Source: Excoecaria cochinchinensis
Lineage: Eukaryota; Streptophyta; Magnoliopsida; Malpighiales; Euphorbiaceae
Reading direction: 5' to 3'
DNA: 64,000 nucleotides
NCBI GenBank assembly: GCA_947683425.1
Contig: CANTUQ010000035.1
Coordinates: forward strand, 3,209,001 to 3,273,000
The notes beneath the pieces were generated by a model. That model was not told the DNA's origin, did not search any database, and saw nothing but the letters and a program-made list of their open reading frames with translations. Positions 26,136-38,475 of this stretch are shown here, in pieces. Within the stretch, counting starts at the first letter, position 1, and the number at the start of each line of letters is the position of its first letter. A program made the translations under genes and the position numbers.

Positions 26136-26258
26136 CCAAAACACCTCCTTGTTGCAAAAAATAGATGCCCTTGTAATCTTTTACAAGTCTTATGAGCCTC
26201 TCTCAAATACCCTTAAAGCGGGTCTTCGGGGCCCTCCGGGGTTTAGCGCGCATCACAA

Positions 26259-26277
26259 TGGTGACTGCGTTGGGGAC
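26259..26277 (+). promoter_or_regulatory. Primer-binding site of element B (tRNA-Arg-like)
   Basis: TGGTGACTGCGTTGGGGAC, one base after the LTR end. It is the counterpart of 2340-2358 in element A. Confidence 0.75.
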
Positions 26278-27523
26278 ATAAATAAGACTTTGCTTTGAAA
26301 GTACCTTGATTAAAACATATAATTGAGTTTTAATTTAAAATTTTATCCCTTTTCGAAATTGCATTGCATATCATTAGAGCCTTAGATCTATGCTAGTTAG
26401 GTCCCTCTTTTAACCTCGTGTGTTCCCAATGTACGACCCTATGTTCACTCAATGTAGGGAAGTGTTAAGGATAATCACCAGCCCAAGTCTAGTACCATTT
26501 GGTATATCAAATGATGACCTGACCTATCGCTATGCTCGTGACAAGCTAGACCCGTTGGCAGGGATCATGCTTAGGTAGCCCAAAAGTATCATCATCCTCG
26601 CCAAAGCTCATGTGATGAAAGTAGATACTTCCCCTAGGTGGCATGAACCGTAATACTATGCTTGCTGTATGGATCATTATGTATTGGACAAACCCATATA
26701 ATTTGACTGGTCACCCAATCAAAGGCTTTCATGCCCTGATAAGCCCATGTCAGTTTATTTAGACTGCCTTAATACACAGTGGTTAGAATCCATGCGTATG
26801 TACATTAGTTGTGAGTTGTTATGCTGCCGATTTTCCACCGTGCACCATGCGAGTCCATTGGGTTCCCCGCTAACGCATAGATCAAGCCCACCTAGGAAAG
26901 AGACCGCGTGACCTCCCGTGTGGGAGCGATAAGGTTGGAAGGATCTACTTACTTGCATGTGGTTTTGGATGTTGCACTGCATATTCATGCCTTACGTGTC
27001 ATTCATACACATAAAAAAAAATTATTTCCTCCATATGTGTACATCATATTTTGTGCATATAATTTTCACATGTACATATCATTATGTGCATACTTTTTTC
27101 CATACATCACATGTATCATTGTAATCTCTTTTAGTCATCGATGACCATATGTATAGCACGATCATGTATTACATGTCATTCATGCATGTAAAAAAAATAA
27201 ATAAATATACATTTCCTTCATGTGTGTACATTCTATTATGTGCATATAATTTTCACATGTATATATCATCCTGTGTATAATTTTTTCCATGCATCACATG
27301 TATCATTGTAATCTTTATCTTTCAGTCATCGAGGACCATTTGCATAGCACGATCATGCATTACATAAATCACAGGCATCATTCTAACCCTTTGGTTTTTC
27401 AGCCATCTTAAACCATTTACCTAGGTGGTTTAGAGATCCAGATAGTTATCTAAAGAGCGATCAAAGTTCGGGTTGGTGGACAGAGATCTAGCATCTTTAC
27501 CAAGACATTTGTGGCAGTAGAAA
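26278..27523 (+). other. 5' leader of element B
   Basis: Non-coding, collinear with the leader of A over 26380-26960. A tandem duplication of about 180-190 bp follows (see 26988-27366). No conserved open frame is seen. Confidence 0.7.
26988..27366 (+). repeat. Tandem duplication in the leader of B
   Basis: Two copies share GTGCATATAATTTTCACATG, ACATGTATCATTGTAATC, AGTCATCGA and AGCACGATCATG in the same order, about 190 bp apart. Confidence 0.8.
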
Positions 27524-28290
27524 TGGCTGATCGTTCATGATAGATTGATGAGTCTCGTGCTTTAATTGCCCACGAGATGGATAGAGGTTTGAGGAACTTG
27601 AAAAAAGGCTATTGGCTATGATTAAGGAAAGAATGGATACCATGGCACTCGTTCTTCAAGCTTAGCTTATGGAAATAGCTCTTAACCAAGTCTAACTGGC
27701 CACAGTTAAGAAGGCTCATGCAACAACAGCCACAGTGCTTCCGTTTACTTCTGAGCCTAGAGGGAAGGCTCCACTTGTTTCACCAGTCTGGCAAGTAGGA
27801 AAGGCAAAAGGACCAGAGCCTTTATAGTCAATGGACCTTCCCAGTTCCTCAAGAATGGAAAAGAAGCTAGCTGATCTTAAAGAAGAGATTATGAAATCCA
27901 AGCTTGCAACTACCCGGGCACCTCTCAACAAGACTATTACTAACCCCCAAGTTTAGGAGTTAGTTGTTGTGATAATAGTAGTGGTACTCGAAGGACAGGG
28001 AAAGTGTCAGCAACTGAAATGGCTCAAAGGCATTACTCTAATCTGGACAGATCCTTGTCTTGAATCCTTAAGAGGGTGATGGAGGAGGGGATGTTACAGC
28101 CATTGTCGGCTAGGCCCGTACAAAACCAGGAATAACCCAATCACAAGGGGGATTAGCATTGTGCCTTCCACCAGCACACCGGGCATACCACAGACAATTG
28201 CAAGGCTTTAAGACATGTTATTCACGATTTGATTGATTCCAAGTAGATCTCTGACCCAGAAGAGCAAAAGATAAAGAATATGACAGATTA
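27524..28290 (+). pseudogene. Deleted Tat/Ogre gag remnant of element B
   Basis: A start like that of A's gag (MADRS) is followed by stops, then by KERMDTMALVLQA and a degraded linker. The core gag domain (the GTSDP-type region of A) is absent. At about 28150-28270 the motif CAFHQHTGHTTDNC with following DLIDSK reappears, the same as in A. The gene is therefore internally deleted and has several stops and frame changes. Confidence 0.75.
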
Positions 28291-28451
28291 AGGGCCTAAG
28301 TGGGAAAAGAAGACGGTTCCTAAGGATGATAATGGACCATCGACTCAATATCTGTGTTGACGGGAAAGAAAGATTATAGTTATTCAGATGTTCTTTTTAT
28401 TTTTGAACTATTTAGTAATGATGTTTTTAATTCTAGCTTTTATTAAATAAA

Positions 28452-28900
28452 ATGAATGGTTTTTCTTACTTGTGTGATATTTCTAATGATTTTACTATGC
28501 ATAATCATGATCATGATTCATTCATATTTAACATTGACTCAACTGATGCCATTCCATTTAATCTCGGTACTTTGGAGAACCCAAAGAAAATCTTGATAGC
28601 GTCTAATGTAACTCTTGATGAGAGAGTAAAATTTGAGAGAATATTAAAAAATATGAAAAAGTCTTTGCCTGGACCTATGAAGACATGCCATGAGATGGTC
28701 ATGAAGTCACCAAACACACAATCCCGACGTACCTCGATCATGGACCAGTCAAGCAGAAGCTGAAAAGACTCAAGTCAGAATGGGCAGAAAAGGCCAAAGA
28801 AGAGATCCACAAGCAAAATCGAGGCCAAATTTCTTATTGAATTTCAACACTCGACTTGGTTGGTCAGCATCTTCCCGATAGTTGAGAAGAGCAAAAAAGT
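28452..28900 (+). pseudogene. Start of Tat/Ogre pol (protease-RT linker and RT beginning)
   Basis: The frame from 28452 carries IPFNLGTLENPKKILIAS and TLDERVKFERILKNM, the conserved linker upstream of reverse transcriptase in Tat/Ogre elements. After a frame change, KQKLKRLKSEWAEKAKEEI at about 28745-28810 matches the RT entry motif of this lineage. No YxDD catalytic region follows, so most RT and RNase H sequence is deleted. Confidence 0.72.
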
Positions 28901-29029
28901 ATCAAGATTTGAACAAAGCTTGTAAAAAAAAAAACAACATAAAAAACAAAAAAAATAATTAAAAAAATGAAAAAAAAAGGAAAAGAATTGATATGTGGAT
29001 ATGGCCAAGTTCATTGAGAAGAATTTGAT

Positions 29030-29685
29030 ATGATTTTTCGTGCCACGTCGGGGTGTAGTTTACGGTTGAAACTAAGAAGTAGCTTCATAAGTATGGCATC
29101 GAGCATCACAAGTACTCACCCTAAAGCCCATCGGTCAATAGAGGCTGTGAACAGGAATGTTAATAAGATCCTGGCTAAAATGGCTCAGAACTACAAGGAT
29201 TGAGTAGAGAAGTTGCCTTTTGCACCTCGGAGCTAGAGAACCATCGTCAGAACCTCTACAAGAGACACACTTTATTCTCTAGTGCATGGGACAGAAGCAG
29301 TTTGCCTGTTGAGATAGAACTCAAGTCTTGAAGGGTAGTCATGGAAGCTCAGATTTTGAAAGCTGATTGGGCATAGCAGTAATTGCAGTAGTTGAACACG
29401 TTAGACCGAAACAAGTTGCAGGCTTATTATCGCAAATAGATCTATCAGAAAAGACTCGCTCGATCATTTGGAAAGAAGGTTAGAAAGCATCCACTGGGAG
29501 AGCGAGATTCAGTCTTCAAGCAAATGAGGCCAGGTATTCCGGACATATGGAGTAAATTCAAGCCAATACAGGAAGACCCTTTTATTCTTAAGAGATTGTT
29601 ATCTAAGGGAGCAGTAACAGATAGCGACGGAGATAACTTCAAAAGACTGGTCAACATTGACAGACCCAAGAAGTTCCATAGCTAA
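29030..29685 (+). pseudogene. C-terminal integrase remnant of element B
   Basis: YGIEHHKYSPYRPSVN-like translation marks the last part of the integrase catalytic core, followed by PVEIELKS and, after several stops, KKVRKHPLGERDSVFKQM and KGAVTDSDGDNFKRLVNIDR, which match the integrase C-terminal domain of Tat/Ogre elements. Thus the join from RT start (about 28900) to integrase end removes well over 1 kb of pol. Stops at several positions exclude function. Confidence 0.75.
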
Positions 29686-32480
29686 AGACTAAAAATCGAA
29701 AGAAGAGAATAAAAGCCCTATGGGTTAAAAACTAAAAAAAGGCGGTCTTGCTGAAAATGGGCGCCTCATCAGGGTGAAAACCGAGAAAAGGTACCCTGGG
29801 CAAAAATTAAAGGCTCGAGAGAAAATGTCCAATCAAAAAAACCCGAGAGGGCTAATTAGAGACAGGAGTTTGATGCTTACAAGATCTAATATGAGATTAG
29901 ATGTAGTTTTACATTTTGAATTGATGTTAGATAATGATCATGTATAGAGAAATCATACCGAAATATATACAATCTTTGCAAATACGAAAACAATTCAACT
30001 CATATGATCATTATTTTCTATTTCTTTTATAAAAAGGGAAGACCTATTCTTTGTTGAATGTATGAAATCTAAATGACTACACTCTGCTACTACTCTATCT
30101 AGCCAAATGCTTAAGTCGATGGGTCATGTTATCAACGGCAAGACTAAGCACCCACCTCTTGTGGGCCCTCGTAAGAAGCAAAGGTACAATCTTCAATCTG
30201 TGGGGTAACAATCTTTATAGGTAGCTATGTTCAGAGGCTATGGTACCTGGAGGTGAAGGCTGAAGATAAGGTGCGACCTTGGAAAGATAGGGGATGCCTC
30301 ACTACATCTTGAATCCCTCCGAACTATTGAGCACAGCAGGCAGTAATATAGAAAGTGGCCTTAAGAAATCCATACAAGGGTGCATCCCGAAGGACCATCT
30401 AGAGTCACAATAGAAAGGGGGAGCTAGGAGCATATGAAGCTGATATAAGCATCCGCCACTTTGCCCAATTTAGCAACACCTTCGTCAGGAGAGGCAAAGG
30501 AATACAATTGCTATCTGGGAAGGAAGTGCCTCAATGAGTAACTACTGATCACCCTAGGAGGGGGCTGTGATGGTAGCTTCGACTTTTCTTACAGCCATAC
30601 CCTTAAAAAAATGGCCGTTAGAGATGAAAACCGTAATTGGCTCTCTAAGTAAAAGTTAGGCCAAAGGGCAGGGTAAAAACCTAGAAACAGCCAGTCTGTC
30701 CTACAAAAAAAAGAAAATGAATAAAAGCCGCTGGAGTAGGTTGGGTCCATTCCAAGCAAAACTTAGGCACAGGGTTATGTGAAAATCTCTAAAGGGACCC
30801 ATTTCCATCAAAGAAAAGCTAGTGTGAAAATCCACAAGGGATGCACTACCTTCAAACAATGACTTCTGATGCCTGGAGCGATAAGGTGGTCTGAATAACT
30901 TCCCTTTAGGTAAATAGTGCATAATTCAGGACATGAGTCAGAGTTCTGGGGGCAAAACGTTGTATAGCTCAGGGCAAAAGGCGTATGCTCGTTGACCAGG
31001 GGGCAAAGATACATATGAGATAGTTCCCTCTAAAAGGATTATGGGTCAGAATTCCTAAGCCAAGACGACACCCTTCTAGATCCTTGAGGGCATTAGACAG
31101 TATGAGCAGTACCCTCAACGAATCCCTTAACCACCTAGGATGTGGTCTATCCATTTTTGCATATCACGTGCAGCCCGCGTGTACACTATTTTGCATCTCT
31201 CTTTTGCATAACTTTACATGTGCATAGCCTATCATGATGTCCAACATGGATTCACACATGCATGAACTGTGTACATATCTCACATATGCAATTCTTCATG
31301 CATATTTCGTGTACATAATTTTTGCATACATGTAACACATAATTCTTTGCACATGTTTAGTATGCATATCATAAGCACATATCACATACATTTAATCCTT
31401 TACAAGTATAATTGTGTATACATAATTTTTGTACATTAATCCGTAGCATGTGTTGTATGTATATAGCTTTGTATATATATTTCACACACATAATTCCATA
31501 CGCACACACGATCTTTTGTATACATTGTTGTGTAAATAACTCAGAGGGAAAGGTCTGAATAGACCTCATGCGCAAAGATGATCCAAGAGATGGGTTCAGT
31601 TCAATATTGTCGGCCACGGTAATTGGCATAAAATAATATGGGTCTGTATAGAGGAGGAACACCCAGAAGAACAAGCCTACCCGGGCACACCATGCTAAGG
31701 GCAATCTAGAATCACACAAATTTACAAAAAAGGAGATCCTTGAGGAAGCTGGACTACCCACACGTGCTTTAGTTAGAGGCAATCAGATGCAAAAGCGGTT
31801 CGAGGTACAATTTCAGCTCAATATCGGTGCTCATCCATGTTGGACAATCAAATCAAGATAAAGTTCTCACGAAAAAGGAATCTTACGGACCCGCGCCAAA
31901 AAGGACATTTAAAAGAGCAAGCCTATTCATGCATACTATGCCGGGGGCAATCAGGTAAGTTTCTCTGTCATAAGATGTATGCTTACACACACCACAAAAT
32001 AAGTGTACAAAAGTCCAAATTGAAATGTACAAAGAATACAAATTCTTAAACAAAAAAACAAAACAAAAACAAAAAAAATGAAGATATTTTCAAGGCCTTG
32101 AAAATTCAACATACTGTAAAAATTCAAATACATTCAAAATGTGAAAATCCCAAAAATTTATAAGGAACAAAAGAAATCATTTTAAGAGACACCAAAGACA
32201 TTGAAACCCTTTCGCTTACGGTCTAACATCAAATATAAATTTTCTCTGAGGAGGCTCAAACTTAATTTCCTCTCTGGAGGGTCAAAATCAAAGTCTCTCA
32301 GTGAGTAATCAAAGCCTCTCAGTGAGCATCAAAGCCTCTCACTAAGCATTTAAGCCTCTTCGTCAGCATAGTTTTCAAAGTCTCCCTACGAGCATAAAGC
32401 CCTCTTAAGAGGCACACAGGTCTTTTCAACGAGGAGGCTCTGATTGGAGATCGACACCTTGTATATCACAGCCAGTGAAG
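29686..32480 (+). other. 3' non-coding region of element B (first part)
   Basis: No long frame of any known family. It contains GTGAAAACC and GGGCAAAA phrases common in Tat 3' regions (29700-31020), a TGCATA/GTACAT-rich stretch (31150-31540), and short AAAGCCTCTCAGTGAGCAT repeats at 32290-32410. Confidence 0.6.
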
Positions 32481-32495
32481 TTCAAGAGAACATTT

Positions 32496-32770
32496 CCTGC
32501 ATTTTGTAAGTTTGGAGCAGACTCGACATATCACCATCTTAGGATGGCCCCCGCACTTTGTAAGTCTGGAGCAGACTCGGTGCAGTCCAGGAGGACAATT
32601 CCCACGTTTTGTAAGTTTGGAGCAGACTCGGCGCATCACCATCTGAGGGTGGCTCCCGCACTTTAGAAGTCTGGAGCAGACTTGGTGCAGTTCAAGAGAG
32701 CAACCCCCGCATTTTGTAAGTCTGGAGCAAACTCGGCGCATCACCATCTGAGGATGGTCTTCTCACTTTG
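32496..32770 (+). repeat. 52-bp tandem repeat with alternating types
   Basis: GTAAGTTTGGAGCAGACTCG (or one-base variants) starts at 32507, 32560, 32611, 32665 and 32717. Units alternate between one with CATCACCATCTGAGGATGG and one with GCAGTCCAGGAGGACAA, making a dimeric period of about 105 bp. A cysteine-rich minus-strand frame here is only the repeat translated. Confidence 0.85.
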
Positions 32771-32828
32771 TAGCCTAGATAATGGCTCGGTGAGTTTTAA
32801 GGATGTTCGCACTTTGTAGCCTAGATAA

Positions 32829-33880
32829 TGTTAGTGCTTATGCCCTAGGCCAAACATTTGGACCTTAATGTAATCATTACATTTTCATTTATATATAATG
32901 GTTTTCTTCACATTAATATTATTGGCATGTTACATTATTGTAATGTTTATGAATAACAATATTATTCATGATATCCCTAGTCATTTATCACTAAAGGGCA
33001 TAAAGATAAATTAAGACTAGTATAGATTTGTGTTGATAATCATGGGATGATTATATATGATGATATAAATCGAATCTATAGGTATTTGTTAGAGAACAAA
33101 GTACTAGATAGACCCACTGTAAGATCACTATATGGGATAGTGTCATAAGTGATCTTATCTTATAATAGATATGTTATTGAATCCTTTGACATGAGGTTAT
33201 CACGGTTTTCTACATAAGGAACATTATGTTTTTACATAATCAAACGTTATCTTTAATTGGATAATTATAAAGTTTATGATCGGACATAATGAGAATTATG
33301 CAGAGGAAAGTGAATAATCAAGATGGAATTTGTCCCTCTTTTTTGAGAGAGATATCTGTTGGGCCCCTCGATAAGTAGGACTGTAAAATGCATGGCTATG
33401 CTCGAATGAATTGATAATGTAATCAATGTCAATTGAATTTATTAGTCTACTTAGTGATCAAGAAATTATATGTTTGAACAATATAAGTTTGACATGTACC
33501 ATGACTTATGTTCAAACAAGATATCGTGTGACAAAAGGATAATGACATATTCTATTATCAGGTTAAAATTGGACTAACGATATTTATATTATTTGGATAG
33601 TCATAATGTCTTGCTAGAGACCAATTATGACTTGTGGGCCAATTATGGTTATTGGGCCCACTGCCAACTTAATATAAACCTATTGGGTCACACACTAAGA
33701 CCAAAAGATGAACAAAATGGATTTTATTAGGGTATTTCGGAATAATATAAATATAGGTATTTAGATTTAATTTCGAAATTATATATATATATACATATAA
33801 ATAAATCTCGTATTTTGAATATGAGATAATAATATGTATTAATATAATATTTCTTATTATTTTGAATAAGAAATAAATAA

Positions 33881-33918
<38 letters not shown>

Positions 33919-34389
33919 GTCTCTTTATTTTGAATAAGAGATAATATCTTTATTTATCTCTTTAGGGTTTAAAATATATACAGATATATATCATTGATTA
34001 TAGGTTAATATTGGATTAACCCTAATCATGTTTTTCCTAAGAGAGAAAGAAAACAGTGGTTTTTTTTCTTAGGAAAGAAAATCCAGCCGCCACTTGAAAA
34101 AAAACCTAGCCGCCATTTTCTTTGAGAAAGCAAACACAGAAAATTCAGTCGCATGTGAAGGGAGCTAGCACCCCTGTGAGTTTTTTTTGTTGGTTCGTGC
34201 ATGTGGATACCGGTAGAGGGCGTTCGTGGTTGCAGCAGCGCCTATAGTCCGAGATTAGGTGTTAATTTCGTTCTAAGGTCGGTAAATCTTAATCTCTTCC
34301 TTTTGAATCAATTGAAAATACATGGATCCTAATTTGGGTTTCTATTTTATTCCACTGCGTTTAATTTGAATTATTCCGATGAAACATCA
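32829..34389 (+). mobile_element. 5' LTR of copia element G (1561 bp)
   Basis: Starts TGTTAGTGCTTATGCCCTAG and ends just before the primer site. In the first ~165 bp it differs from the 3' LTR at about five positions by eye. It carries TA microsatellites (33781-33800, 33888-33911) which differ in length between the LTRs. Confidence 0.93.
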
Positions 34390-34394
34390 AAAAG

Positions 34395-34406
34395 TGGTAT
34401 CAGAGC
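34395..34406 (+). promoter_or_regulatory. Primer-binding site of G (tRNA-Met)
   Basis: TGGTATCAGAGC, five bases after the LTR end. Confidence 0.93.
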
Positions 34407-36036
34407 ACTTGTATATTCGATTGATTCAAATATTTTATGCATGTGATATATATATGATTATGTTGATGCATAGATATTGATTACTGTTTTAATTGTTAAA
34501 AATGTAATCCTATATTTTAAGGGCCACGAACTCAATTAAGTGTTAATATGATTCTGTTAATATGATTAACTAAAAGTATTAATATGTTTAATACGAAATT
34601 ATTGATGATCGTATTCTGTGTCTATTAAATGGTTGCTGATATGATCAATGGAATCATTTTTCTACAACAGAGAATAAGGTTTTTGGTAGACATTGTTAAT
34701 GAGATTGACAATGAGCACGATTCGCACATCCGAGCACGAGTCGTGCTCATATGCACGGCTCGTGCTCATGCACACGATTCCTACAGTCGTGCAGCCGTGC
34801 CCATGTGCATGACTCGTGCTCATGATATGAGCACGACTCGTGCAACCGTGCTGAAGAGGCAGTGCCTTGTTCAAATATTATCCGATAATATATATATATA
34901 TTAAAAAAAAGGTTTCGAGGGGCGCTGCCCCTTAACCTTGCCCGCTGACCGGCCAATGGGGCAGCCGTGCTACCTCTTCGTAGCGCCTTATATGTCATTC
35001 ATAATTATCACTTGGTAATTTTAATATAATAATTTTATGAAAATAAGGTATATTATGCATGATATGAAATAATATAATTTATTTTATGTTTGTATGATGT
35101 CTTTGCATGGTGCATAGCATGGGCAATTGAACCTCATATGGATGAGATTTATTTTATCTATTTTAAGGGTTTGTAATTTTTAAATACGACCTGCGTGTCG
35201 TTAATTTTGTTGTAATGTTTATTTTTCTTATTAGTTGTAGTAGAATTTCTTTGTATCATTATTGTAATGAAGACGAAGAGCAACAATAGAGATCAATCCA
35301 AGTCCATGGCGATGGAGGTGCAAGATGGAAGCTGTTGATCAAGTCCATTTATTTACACCTAGGATTGACCATTGATCTTCATATTGGCTTATGAGGATCA
35401 AAATATATTTGGCCATGCTATGACATGGTTTTATATATATTATGCATACTTTCTTTGTATATGATGTGATGAATGATTATATATGTGAATGAGATGGCAT
35501 GTATGAATTGATGCATGATGTATATAAATAATTAGACATCATAAGTTAAAATTAAATCCCTCACCATAATTTTAAGTCATATGCCACCCATTATTAAAAC
35601 ACTTGTCAAGACTAAGATCACCAAAATGTGGGTTCTGCTAAAGCAAAGTACATTAGGTTATCCTAGTAAGGCAAGATGGGTAATGGTGCTACTAATATGT
35701 TTAAAATGATTAGACTTAATTAGGCTATCAAAACGGTTTTGGGCCTAAGGGCATAAGATGGGATTATAACATGCCGGGACATATGATGTCAAAATCCCAT
35801 AAATGATCTAAGAGTTATATAAGATATAATTGGTAAATGAGCTACCTACCTAAATAACTTAACTATAAGCATCATGCCAAAGCTGACTTAGAGTTAGGTG
35901 AAACATGGATCTTAGCCCACTAAATTATTATAATTATTGTAATTATTACTGAGGGTTTTTATTTTAGTGGGAGTTTATAAGAAAACCTAAAATGAAATTG
36001 GTACTAATATTATTTATCTTGCATGTTTGTTGATTA
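34407..36036 (+). other. 5' leader of G with palindrome cluster
   Basis: A long non-coding leader. At 34715-34860 it is packed with CGTGCTCAT and ATGAGCACGA words, including the palindrome GAGCACGAGTCGTGCTC (about 34732-34748), and at 34918-34932 GGGGCGCTGCCCC. The remainder to gag is AT-rich with no gene. A frame at 34629-34904 is just this repeat. Confidence 0.75.
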
Positions 36037-36834
36037 ATGGCATCAAATAATACATCTACTATGTCACTGTGATCAGTCCTTGAGAAGGACAAACTTAAAG
36101 AAACTGGCACAAACTTCCTTGATTGGTTCAAGAACTTGAGAATTGTTCTCAAGCAGGAAAGGAAGCTGTATATGCTGGATGAGCCTATTCCTAATGAGCC
36201 ACCTACTGATGCCCCAAGGGCAATTAAAGACAAATACAAGAAACATGTTGATGATTCTGTGGACGTTGGCTGTCTTATGTTAGCTACCATGGCTCCAGAA
36301 CTTCAGAAGCATCTGGAAAATATTGAGGCCTATGAGTTGAGTACTCATCTCAAGCAAACCTTCCAACAGCAGGCAAGGCAAGAAAGGTATGAGACTACCA
36401 AAGCTTTGCATTCTTGCAAGATGGCTGAAGGTGCTTCAGTTAGCTCTCATGTTTTGAAAATGAAGGGCTATATTGATCACCTTGAGAGGCTTGGATTTCC
36501 CCTCAGTTTAGAACTGGCAACGGATTTGATCCTTAATTCATTGCTTGATAGTTATGACCATTTTGTCATGAACTAAAACATGAAAAATATGGAGAAATCT
36601 ATAGCTGAGCTGCATGCCATGCTCAAAATAGCTGAGCAAAGCATCAATAAGAAGCCTGGCCATATATTGATGGTTAATAAAGGGAAAGGCATGAAAGTTA
36701 AGGGTAAGGCTAAGGCTAAGGCAAAAGTTGGTGGTAAGCCTAAGCCCAAACCCAAGCCCAAGGCTAAACCTCCAAAGGAGGGAGTTTGCTTCCACTGCAG
36801 TGAACCTAGTCATTGGAAGAGGAACTGCAAGCTC
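36037..36834 (+). pseudogene. copia gag with zinc knuckle, three stops
   Basis: Gag would coat and package element RNA. From the ATG at 36037 the frame meets TGA at 36070, then reads NFLDWFKNLRIVLKQERKLY, a copia-type gag (UBN2-like) domain, to a TAA at 36574-36576. It continues in the same frame through a lysine-rich linker of repeated K-A and K-P pairs (about 36695-36775) to a CCHC knuckle CFHCSEPSHWKRNC at 36787-36828, then another TAA at 36835-36837. The start is chosen because it lies upstream of the conserved domain and in frame with everything downstream. The first stop is consistent with CGA to TGA. Confidence 0.88.
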
Positions 36835-36837
36835 TAA

Positions 36838-38475
36838 TTGGAAGAGTTGAAGAAGAAGAAGAGTGGTGAGACTACATCTTCAGGTATTTATGTTATAGAA
36901 ATTAATTTATCTACTTCTACTTCCTGGGTATTAGATATTGGATGTGGATCTCACATTTATACAAATGTGCAGGGACTCAAAAGGAGTAGGCAACTGAGAA
37001 AGGGTGAAGTGGACCTACGAGTGGGAAATGGAGCAAAAGTTGCTGCTCTAGCTGTAGGATCTTATGAATTCACTTTGCCCAATGGGCTTTTGTTAGTTTT
37101 GAACAATTGCTATTATGTTCCTAGTTTGAGTAGGAATATTATTTCAGTTTCAAGTTTGGATGATGAAGGTTTTTCTTTTCTTATTAAGAATAAGAAATGT
37201 TCTATTTATTATGATGACATGCTTTATGGTATTGCTGATTCATATTGTGGGCTTTATGTCCTAAATCTAGAAACATCCAATAATCATGATATTTATAACA
37301 TAACTACAAAGAAATCCAAACTAAATGATTTAAATACAACATATTTATGGCATTGTCGCCTTAGTCATATAAATGAGAAACACATAGCTAAACTCCATTC
37401 AGATGGACTTTTGCAATCATTTGATAATTGCGAATCTTGTTTATTAGGCAAGATGACAAAGGATCCTTTTACTGGACATAGTCAAAGGACCACTGACTTA
37501 TTAGGCCTTGTACATTTTGATGTATGTGGCCCATTAAGCATAAATGCCAGGGGAGGATTTCAGTACTTCATTACATTTACTTATGATTTCAGTAGATATG
37601 GCTTTATCTATCTAATGAAACATAAACAAGAATCATTTGAAATGTTCAGAACCTTTCAAAATGAAGTACAAAATCAACTTGGTAAAACTATTAAAGCACT
37701 TCGATTCGATTGAGGTGGTGAATATTTGAGCCAAGAGTTTGACAACCATCTAAGAGCTTGTGGAATTGTTTTGTAGTTAACTCCACCAGGAACACCACAA
37801 TGGAATGGTGTATCTGAAAGGAGGAATTGAACTTTATTAGACATGGTTCAATCTATGATGAGTCAAACAGATCTTCCATTATCCTTTTGGGGTCATGCAT
37901 TAGAAACAGCCGCATTCACTTTGAATTGAGTTCCATCTAAAGTGGTTGAAAAGACACAATATGAGATATGGACTGGGAGAACTCCTAGTTTATCTTTTCT
38001 AAAGATTTGGGGCTGTGAGGCTTATGTCAAACGACAAGTCTCAGATAAATTAGCACCAAAATCTGATAAAAGTCTTTTTGTGGGATATCCTAAGGAAACT
38101 AAAGGATATTACTTTTATAACTCTTTTGAGAACAAAGTGTTTGTTTCTCAAAATGGTGTCTTTCTAGAAAAGGAATTTATTTCTAAAAGAACCAGTGGGA
38201 GTAAAGTACAGCTTGAAGCAATTCGAGAACCACAAGAAAACATAGAACCATCGATGGAAACTCAACAAGTTTCACAAACTGTCGTGGAACCTGTACCTGT
38301 TACACAAATACCACGTAGATCTGATAGGATACGACATGAACCCGAGAGATATGGATTTCTCGTGACAGATAGTCATGAAGTAATGCTCATGGATCAAGAT
38401 GAGCCTACTACCTATCAAGATGCCGTGTCAGGTCCAGAATCTAAGAAATGGCTAGAAGCCATGATATCTGAGATG
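36838..38475 (+). pseudogene. copia protease and integrase part of pol
   Basis: Protease at SWVLDIGCGSHIY: the catalytic Asp codon is 36934-36936, but the next residue of the usual D-T/S-G triad is Ile (ATT, one C-to-T change from ACT). The pre-integrase HHCC finger follows (WHCRLSH...CESCLLGK). The integrase core has Asp in VHFDVCGPL and a second Asp in ALRFD, then TGA at 37711, TAG at 37774, TGA at 37828 and TGA at 37927; the third acidic residue is in NGVSERRN. Four stops in 217 bp are each one C-to-T change from CGA or CAG. A C-terminal integrase region follows up to 38475. It would cleave Gag-Pol and insert element DNA; here it cannot. Confidence 0.9.

Larger units (their letters stand above)
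23663..26257 (+). mobile_element. 5' LTR of element B (2595 bp)
   Basis: Runs from TGTAGACACCAGGTACTGAG to GCGCGCATCACA. It carries a GC island (23876-24032), repeats containing TTCTTTGTTCTTGAGA (24361-24600), a TTA microsatellite (24932-25024) and four hairpin-bearing repeats (25815-26130). It is about 700 bp longer than its partner. Confidence 0.92.

Noticed and set aside
32466..32747. Cysteine-rich repeat protein on the minus strand (CSRLTKCGG-like repeats)
   Set aside because: The frame is a translation of the 52-bp tandem DNA repeat, whose unit changes length (51-54 bp) without regard to codons. No start context or homology is recognised.
34629..34904. Small open frames over the copia leader
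   Set aside because: They translate the GAGCACGA/TCGTGCTC palindromes on both strands and precede gag; no protein family is recognised.
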